From Viscum album (taxonomy: Eukaryota > Streptophyta > Magnoliopsida > Santalales > Viscaceae): DNA of 64,000 nucleotides. Location: NCBI GenBank assembly GCA_963277665.1, contig OY728147.1:1265105424-1265169423 (forward strand). The letters are read 5' to 3'. Below, one piece after another: positions 57,534 to 64,000 of the stretch. A program made the translations under genes and the position numbers. The notes beneath the pieces were generated by a model. It saw only the letters and a program-made list of their open reading frames with translations. It searched no databases and was not told where the DNA came from. How positions within the stretch are numbered: position 1 is the stretch's first letter; each line of letters begins with the position of its first letter.

Positions 57534-59254
57534 ATGGAACAAGAAAATTGACATCAATCATTATTAGATGATCATGCATGGATAAATCAGCACAGAAATC
57601 CAAAGGTTTCTAGTTTAAATCCTGTATATGTTGATGATGTTGAAACATTATTATCATTTGCATCATCAAACCCGGAATTTGTTTCAGAAGGGAAAATTAA
57701 GTGTCCTTGTAAAAAATGTTCTCTGAGAACGTTTGAGACATTTGACATCGTTGGGAAACATCTCGTGCGTTATGGTTTTCAATAAGATGATATTTTTTGG
57801 TATCAACACGGTGAACGCAGTTCCAGAGACGATAATAATAATTTGATTCCGGATCCATCACAGTTTCAGATTTTAGTACATGATGTTGCATGGACGTCCT
57901 TTCAACAAACTAAAATCGAGGATGATGTTGATTTACCTCTCGAGTTTGCACCATCTCAATTTGCTGAGTTGTTCAGCTCTGGTGAGGATGCATTATATCT
58001 TGGTTTCAAGATAAGCAAATTAAAGTAGTTGAAAATTTTATGGCTATTAGATCAGATAATGGAATGTACTATAACTGTTTTGATCAGATATTTTCTTTGG
58101 TTAAAGCACTGTTACCTGAAGGAAATGTGCTTCCATCTAATTAATATAAGAGCAAGAGACTGGTTCGTAATAGAGGCCTTAGTTATCAGAAGATCCATGC
58201 ATGTTCAAACAATTGCATCTTATATTATGGTGAAAATGAGTCGTTGGATAGTTGTCCCACATGTGGACAATCGAGGTATAAATTAGCTCAATCAGGGAAG
58301 TCTGGATTGATTCCTGTAAAACAGTTGAGATATTTCCCAATGACACCCAGGTTGCAGCATTTATTTATGTCTTAGAACACAGCGACAATGATTTCATGAC
58401 ACAAAACATATATTTAAAATGGTAAAAGATTGGTTCATCCCTCTGATGGTGATTCCTGGAAACATTTTGATCAAGTGAATCCATCATTTGCTTTAGAATC
58501 CCGGAACGTGCGATTGGGTCTTTCTACTTATGGTTTTTTGTCCATTTGGATCTTTTGGTTGTCAGTATTCCTATTGGCCTATCTTTATAACTCCATAAAA
58601 TTTGCCTCCATGGATTTTGATGAAAGGGCCTTATATCTTTTTGACATTATTAATCCCAGGACATCCGAAAAATAATATTTATGTTTATTTGAAACCGTTG
58701 ATTGATGAGTTAAATTTATTGTGGATTCATGGTGTTCGTACATATGATGCTGTTGCGAAACAGAATTTTTTAATCAAAGATTCTTTGATGTGGACAATTA
58801 GTGACTTCCTGGCATATGGAATGTTATCTGGCTAGAGTACACATGGTCCAAAATCATTTCCTTACTGTATGCGAGACAACAAAGAAATTATGCTCTTGAA
58901 TGGAAAAAACATTTCTATTTTGACTGTCATGCCAGATTTCTTCCAATTGATCATCCTTTTTGGAGGAATAAATCTCATTTCAGAAAAGGCGGAATTAAAA
59001 GAGATGAACCTCCAAAAATGAGCTCAGGTACATAGTTACAATCAGTTGTATTTTCATTAACTTCCATCACTTTTGGACCGACAATAAAGTAATAGAAAAT
59101 TCATGGCTTTGGAGAAGAACACAATTGGACAAAATGGAGCATTTTTTGGAATCTGCCATATTGTTCTGATTTGTTGGTCTGACACATGATGGATGTCATG
59201 CATATTGAGAAGAACTGTTTTGATAATATATTTCATATAGTTTTGGATACACCA
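57534..59254 (+). pseudogene. TNP2-type CACTA transposase, broken and cut by element 3
   Basis: TNP2 transposase cuts and moves CACTA elements. The reading follows the family from its start: HAWINQHRNPK, a Cys-rich CPCKKCSLRTF zinc-like motif (about 57699), KHLVRYGF, then after a frameshift near 58020 NCFDQIFSLVKALLPEGN, YQKIHACSNNCILYYG and SCPTCGQSRYKL, the transposase_21-type core. Next come HPSDGDSWKHFD, RNVRLGLSTYGF, NLPPW and YLKPLIDELNLLW, then WTISDFLAYGMLSG (58430-58835), FDCHARFLPIDHPFWRNK and DVMHIEKNCFDN just before 59254. Multiple stops (for example after MEQEN, TAA at 57784-57786, TAG at 58026) and frame changes show it is dead. The rest would lie beyond element 3, outside the window. 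Confidence 0.85.
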
Positions 59255-61094
59255 TGTAACACCCCGAGATTTTATGAAAAATATTCATTTTAATTTCATT
59301 AATGTCTTGTGTTGTACGCTACACCAAAAGAATCTTGCACAACACGCATCCTTGACTTTCCTTGCATTACACGCAATCAAAACCTTCCTCGATAGCGTGT
59401 GTAGTACGCAATACCGAGTTTTACTAAACAACAATATGCTATTAAAATATTATTACAACTAGACGTAATGAATAGTAATAACCACCTTTTAAAATTTTAG
59501 AAATTTTATCTCTCAAAATGGACTTCATTTTTAGATTCTAAGTATCAAATTTAGCCTAAGGTGAAATTTTGGTACTTTTCGGATAACTTTCATATTCTGA
59601 TGAATAGTGAAAATTACTAAATTTTAATTTAAAACAACTTTTTTAATCCAAATAATTAATAGTGATAAATTATTAATTTGAGTTGTTTTAAAGTATATTT
59701 AGAATATGTTTTTACAATTTAATACAATGTTGGTCATTGGATGTAATTCTACATTTAAACCAGACATAAACAAGTGTCAATCTTTTGATAGTTATTATCT
59801 CTTAAGAACACGCTATTTGTTTTGACGACGGGAATGAATTTTTAAATTAATTAATGCAACTGATATGTTTTGAATTTGGTAAAATAGAAATCATTTTTGA
59901 GTTCATAATTTCAAATATATCTTAGGCCTAATTTTTGGTATTTTTCAGGAAACATTCATTTTTTTGATGAATAGTGAAACCACTAAGTGGTAGTTAAAAA
60001 ATTGAATTTTTCATAAAAAATAATTTCACCACTTCTGTGAGTGGAATTTCAAAAATCCAAGAGACATAGTTTATGTTAGTCAGTAAAATGTGGTTCAATG
60101 AGATGAAAATATTTTTTTGTGAATAGTAACTTTTTACTTTTTTTACCACGGTTAAAATTAAATAGGGTAATTAAGGGTAAAAATGATATTATTATTACCC
60201 TAACACATGTTCTAATTCTATTGGATAAGTGTAATTCGACCAAAAACAACCTTAGTAATAATGTATGACCATTTAGGCCCACTTGGATTAGATTAGGACA
60301 TTTATTATTATTTAATTCAAAGAAGAGTTAAAAGAGTTAAAATCAAAGTTTATTTACTAAAACATTTTTAATATAGGGTTATACATAAGGTAAATTCCAT
60401 TGAAAATATTCATTAGAAAGATAATAATATTTCCTACATAATGATATTTTATTTATAATTTTTAGACATTATATAAATTAATTTATTTATGACACAATGA
60501 TGATGCAGTAATTACCATAATAGTGAAAAATTATAATAATTGATATTATAAATACCCAAATAAATATAATTTGAGACTTTTTATGAATTACACTAATTTT
60601 TGAGATTAATATGACACGTTAGTATTGATTTGATTAACTTTTTTAGAACTAATAATTCTGTTATAATTTTCACAAAAATCAATTACTAAATAGTGTCAAA
60701 ATTGACATAAAATAGTTTTTAAAACAAATATTATATTATTAATTGTTATTTTATTCCTAAAAATCTATTGATCGACCAAATGACTTAGATAAGATTATAT
60801 ATATTAATAATAAACATCATGGGGTTAGTTTGAATTGTCATAGTATGTTTATTAACCTTATAGTGTAAGAACACAAGAAGACACGGTAAAAGTAAAATTA
60901 TTTAACTTAATGTTAAATCTAAATGATAAGGTTTAAATAGGAACCTAAACTTGTCTAAATTCTATTGGATGAGAGTATTTAGATCCATCCCCACCTTAGC
61001 TTCTTAATTAATCAATTTGGAGCTATTTAAAACCGAATATGACTTTATAATAAAATAATATTTTTAGTTTTCCAAAGGAGCCCCTATCCTCCCT

Positions 61095-61103
61095 TATAAA
61101 AGG
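61095..61103 (+). promoter_or_regulatory. TATA box of element 3
   Basis: TATAAAAGG after TATCCTCCCT, collinear with the other LTRs. Confidence 0.6.
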
Positions 61104-61270
61104 GAACCTCCTCCCTCTCTTCCTCACAAAACATTGAGCCTTCATGCTCGGCCAAACCCTGCCAAATTCTCTTCTCCACTTCCCTAGAAACATCCTAGAG
61201 GTTCTGGTCTTCCTCAAAGTCCAATTTTAGTGCCCTAAAAGGAGATCTCAAAGAGGTGCTTCAAAGAAGA

Positions 61271-61272
61271 GG
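61271..61272 (+). other. Exon-exon junction: LTR intron 1 missing
   Basis: CAAAGAAGAG (ending 61271) runs directly into GAGGTTCGG (from 61272). In the chromovirus these two sequences flank GTAATT...TATACAG. The loss is exact at GT and AG, as expected from a reverse-transcribed spliced RNA. Confidence 0.72.
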
Positions 61273-61307
61273 AGGTTCGGACACTTACGAAGCAAATCAG
61301 ACCTAAG
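61272..61307 (+). other. Leader microexon sequence of element 3 (36 nt)
   Basis: Begins GAGGTTCGGACAC and ends CAGACCTAAG, followed by GTAAGGG. It is now fused to exon 1. Confidence 0.6.
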
Positions 61308-62369
61308 GTAAGGGAAATATCACAATCTCATTTATATCTGAGATTTTTTATTCTTTGGTATTTATTGGGGTGTATTTTATCATCCACATCCATGTTTCCT
61401 CAATATGTAATATTTATATCCTTATAAAATAGTTTATATCAAATTTTACCCTTTGGTGATTTTTTAGTAAAAGATATGAAAGGAATCTTTTTCATTTTTC
61501 GTATGAGGTACTTTTTGACTTTTCTGACAAAAGTATAGGAAGAATGTTTTTTTAACTATACGGCATGAATGGATTTTTAAAACATTATTTCCAAGAAGCT
61601 TCCTTTACAAGTTTTCAAGTTTATTTTTAATCAACTTCTTTTAGTTTAAAATTGTATGACATGTTAAGAAAGGAAAAATGTTTTTGATGTAGAAAGGATA
61701 TTTTCCTCAAGAATAGAGTTCATGTGTTTTATCAAAATTATTTTCCATCTAAGATAATAAAGGGTTCTATTTCTATCCCTATTATTACATTGATATTATT
61801 ATGTTGTGATGGAATTGTATTTATGAATTCCTTTATCTTATATGAATTTTTTTATGATGTCACGATGTTTAAGATTCACATTTTTATTACATGGGTTATG
61901 CAATGGTGAATGATTTATGATTTTGTGGCACACATACGAATGGTATCATTATGAGATGGGTGGGTCTATATCTTCCTCTAATGAATTGGGTAAATATTTT
62001 ATATCTCATGAGATAGACATGGCTGGAACGGTAGGTTATACCAGTTCAGTGAAACAGGACTGAAACGAGGAGTGAACTCGGTTCAAAAATGGACTTTGTC
62101 CACTAAGATAGTCTTGGCAATGAGTCTTGACTAATAAGAAATGGTTCTCTATGATTATGTGTGTATGACACAAAGTTTCATGTTTTATTTTATGATTATT
62201 GGGATTTCATTTCACTACTATGATTTATCCCATGTTATGATATTATGATCTCTTTTTCAGGTTAAGATTTCCAAAATGTTATGTTCTTATGAATATGATG
62301 TGATTGATTTTTCTTTTTTTACCCTTACTGAGCATTTGAGCTCACCCTTTTATGTTTTCTTTTCCCCAT
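61308..62369 (+). other. Retained LTR intron 2 of element 3
   Basis: Donor GTAAGGG intact. The acceptor position reads TTTTCCCCATG where relatives have CCCCAGG, so this copy's site is mutated. About 1.06 kb, like the chromovirus. Confidence 0.5.
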
Positions 62370-62389
62370 GATATAAAGAAAGGTTTTAG

Positions 62390-62830
62390 GTAAGAAAAAA
62401 AGGGAAGATCTTTATGGGAGATGTTGAATATATTTCACCACGATTAGAAGATTATATTCCGAGTTTCCAAAGACACTAAACTATTACGGTCCTTGTGCAT
62501 GTGTTTTTGTTATGTAATAAGTATTCCGCAAAAGTAATGTAATGTCCTTGTACGTCAGGATTCTGGTCTCTATAGTTGGTATCATAGTAAAAGTTTAGTC
62601 AACCTTTGGAAACTAGAATGCGAAAATGTTAGTGAGATACCTTGAGATATTTCTATGGTATGTCTAGGAATGTACCTAAGGATAGGAATACGTATAGGAT
62701 ATAGTCCAAGAACTACGGTAACAATCTTAGAATTTAACCTAAGATTTAGATATTGATGGTGCCCCCCCTTTACTTTGTTGTTTTCCCTAGCATGATTTTT
62801 GCCTCTCACTCTATTCTTTTTGGGTTTTAG
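62390..62830 (+). other. Predicted intron 3 of element 3, containing the primer site
   Basis: Donor TTTTAG|GTAAGA and acceptor CTTTTTGGGTTTTAG ending three bases before the gag ATG. 441 bp; it includes the LTR end and the primer site at 62577-62587. Confidence 0.4.
62577..62587 (+). other. Primer-binding site of element 3
   Basis: TGGTATCATAG, one mismatch to the iMet-type site (G to T at the tenth base). Confidence 0.75.
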
Positions 62831-62833
62831 AAA

Positions 62834-63367
62834 ATGGCAGGAAACATGAAGATTCATAATAATGGAGGATATGATAGACAATGGAATGATTTTTTTCATG
62901 AGAAACCAAATGAAACGGGATCTGGAATTCCAAACATCGTTATTATTCCTAATCATAAATTTCATAATATGATCAATAATCTCAAATTTGGTAAGTTTCC
63001 TAACTCGGATAATAAGAGAAAGATGGAGTTTCATGATGATCATAGAGGAAATAAAGTTCAATTTCCCCTATGTAAATCATGTGGGACGAGGCATCAAGGA
63101 GAATGTTTCAAAGGAACTGGAAGATGCTTTGGGTGTGGAAAAGAAGGACACAAAGCCAGTAAGTGCAAAGGAAAAGGTTTAGTTAACACCATGGACAAGG
63201 AAAATGGTATTTCTACAACATCAACAATGATTAGATGTTTTAAATGTGGAATGTACGGGCATTATGCAAACCAATGCCCTAATGGAAAATCTCATGAAGA
63301 GAATCAACATGGTCTTATGGGTAGTATTTATGTGGATGATGATGAGGAGACTACAAATGATATATGA
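62834..63367 (+). CDS. Mini-Gag: capsid-less nucleocapsid protein, open frame
   Basis: 177 residues from ATG 62834 to TGA. The N-terminus (MAGNMKIHNNGGYDRQWND...GSGIPNIV) aligns with the chromovirus Gag start. It then passes within about 25 residues to the sequence equivalent to Gag residue 240 and beyond, so the capsid domain (about 200 residues) is missing. Three Cys-His motifs follow: C80-C83-H87-C91, C98-C101-H106-C111 and C135-C138-H143-C148, the last two being standard zinc knuckles. The C-terminus is acidic (VDDDEETTNDI). Zinc knuckles bind nucleic acid, so a role in packaging or chaperoning element RNA in trans is possible, but that is inference. Element 1 has a broken copy with the same deletion, so it was inherited, not made here. 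Confidence 0.75.
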   Translation: MAGNMKIHNNGGYDRQWNDFFHEKPNETGSGIPNIVIIPNHKFHNMINNLKFGKFPNSDNKRKMEFHDDHRGNKVQFPLCKSCGTRHQGECFKGTGRCFGCGKEGHKASKCKGKGLVNTMDKENGISTTSTMIRCFKCGMYGHYANQCPNGKSHEENQHGLMGSIYVDDDEETTNDI

Positions 63368-64000
63368 GCTGAAAGAAGTGTTGAAGCTCAATCAGTTGTT
63401 TTAGAAGGTAGTGGAATGATTGTATGTTTATCGAGAGTTATGTTGTATAGTTAATGGTACTATGGAATAACGAATCATCTAAGGATTGTTACACTATTGT
63501 TTTTCCTAAAAGTATTTGAATTTATATGTTGAATGGTACCAGAAAACATGGAATGTTATTCAGATATATTAATAAAGTTGATGATATGCGCATAATGAAG
63601 GAATAAGAAGATAATGAAATGCTTGATTGTATTCATGAGCTCATGATTGATATAAGGACGAAGTGATATCATGGTTTGAGTATATAGAATTTTGAGGATT
63701 TTGGTATGTGAAAAGTGTTAACTTTTAACTGCATTCATGTTTTCACTAAGGTTCAATGGGTATTCATTTTTCAATAGAATACATGATTAAGGCCTTCAAA
63801 CGTTTGTAATGTGGCCAACAAGACATATCTTATGATATATGGGGATCAATAATGGTATTAAGATTCTTCTTGTATGAAATCTCTGGTAATCGTTTTCACT
63901 ATAATATGAAAATGGACTGCAATATTATGGATAAGCCTAAAGATTGGAATGGATTATGTTGGACATAAGTTAGTATTTTTAAGGATAAAACCATTTTTTG
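63368..64000 (+). other. Noncoding interior of element 3
   Basis: Collinear with 7890-8520 of element 1, with no ORF. By alignment the tRNA-derived segment would start about 60-100 bp beyond the window end. Confidence 0.6.

Larger units (their letters stand above)
59255..62574 (+). repeat. 5' LTR of element 3 (3320 bp)
   Basis: Ends TCTCTATA (relatives end CTCTACA). Compared with the chromovirus LTR it lacks the 890-bp intron 1 with all stem-loops, but has about 0.4 kb extra in U3 (around 59640-59980) that resembles element 2. Noncoding. Confidence 0.88.
41934..64000 (+). mobile_element. CACTA (En/Spm) DNA transposon, left end and interior, partial
   Basis: Left terminus CACTACAAAAAAA at 41934, the canonical CACTA end. 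It is followed by about 580 bp of subterminal repeats built on TTTGCGACGG in both orientations, then a TATA box and noncoding 5' DNA, then a TNP2-type transposase pseudogene (57534-59254). Elements 2 and 3 are inserted in it. The right end is not in the window. It appears to have inserted into the Tat element's 5' side. Confidence 0.8.
59255..64000 (+). mobile_element. Element 3: large-LTR element with mini-gag, right end missing
   Basis: The left LTR starts TGTAACACCCCGAG and interrupts the TNP2 remnant. It has an LTR, a primer site with one mismatch, an open mini-gag and noncoding interior like element 1. The 5 bp before it read CACCA; the matching target repeat would lie beyond the window. 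Confidence 0.85.

Noticed and set aside
62582..63061. 159-codon minus-strand ORF opposite the mini-gag
   Set aside because: Antisense shadow of the gag sequence and leader; its protein has no recognisable features.

Overview
This window is AT-rich plant (angiosperm, probably eudicot) intergenic DNA made almost entirely of nested transposable elements. I see no ordinary host gene. The plant assignment rests on a Ty3/gypsy chromovirus with a C-terminal chromodomain, a Tat/Ogre-lineage gypsy element with two RNase H domains, and a CACTA (En/Spm) DNA transposon encoding a TNP2-type transposase. The species cannot be named from the sequence.

Layout. (1) The oldest layer on the left is a decayed Tat/Ogre-type element read on the minus strand. 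Its pieces are 13568-25148 (noncoding 3' region with hairpin-rich tandem repeats, then IN, RNase H, RT, PR and gag), 37445-38509 (start of its first ORF) and 38510-41933 (5' noncoding side). A plus-strand coiled-coil ORF at 2-1246 fits the antisense extra ORF that Tat elements often carry downstream of pol. (2) Element 1 (1390-13562, TSD CCTAG) is a non-autonomous large-LTR element inserted in that 3' region. (3) The chromovirus (25154-37439, minus strand, TSD GTGTT, two 3771-bp LTRs) is inserted in the 5' part of the Tat element. (4) A CACTA transposon starts at 41934 and runs past the window end. It holds element 2 (45238-56632, TSD TGACT, LTRs of about 4.86 kb, almost no coding capacity) and element 3 (59255 to beyond 64000), which interrupts the TNP2 transposase pseudogene.

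The four large-LTR elements are related. They share LTR starts (TGTAACA), an initiator-tRNA-Met primer site, G-rich polypurine tracts and Gag-derived sequence. The chromovirus could have served the others as protein donor, but this copy has an in-frame TAG between RT and RNase H and has lost one integrase zinc ligand and the catalytic glutamate. Elements 1 and 3 carry a 177-codon 'mini-gag': the Gag N-terminus joined to the zinc knuckles with the capsid region missing. It is open in element 3 and broken in element 1.

The most interesting signal is inside the LTRs. Downstream of the TATA box each LTR has what looks like a spliced leader: exon 1, a GT-AG intron of about 890 bp (about 1.1 kb in element 2), a 36-37 nt microexon, a second GT-AG intron, and a last exon running to the primer site. 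Intron 1 holds three stem-loops with a nearly fixed apical sequence and covarying stems. Element 3's LTR lacks intron 1 exactly at the predicted splice sites, as expected if it was copied from a spliced RNA. A third predicted intron would remove the primer-binding site just before the gag ATG. The unrelated Tat element independently carries arrays of small covarying hairpins.
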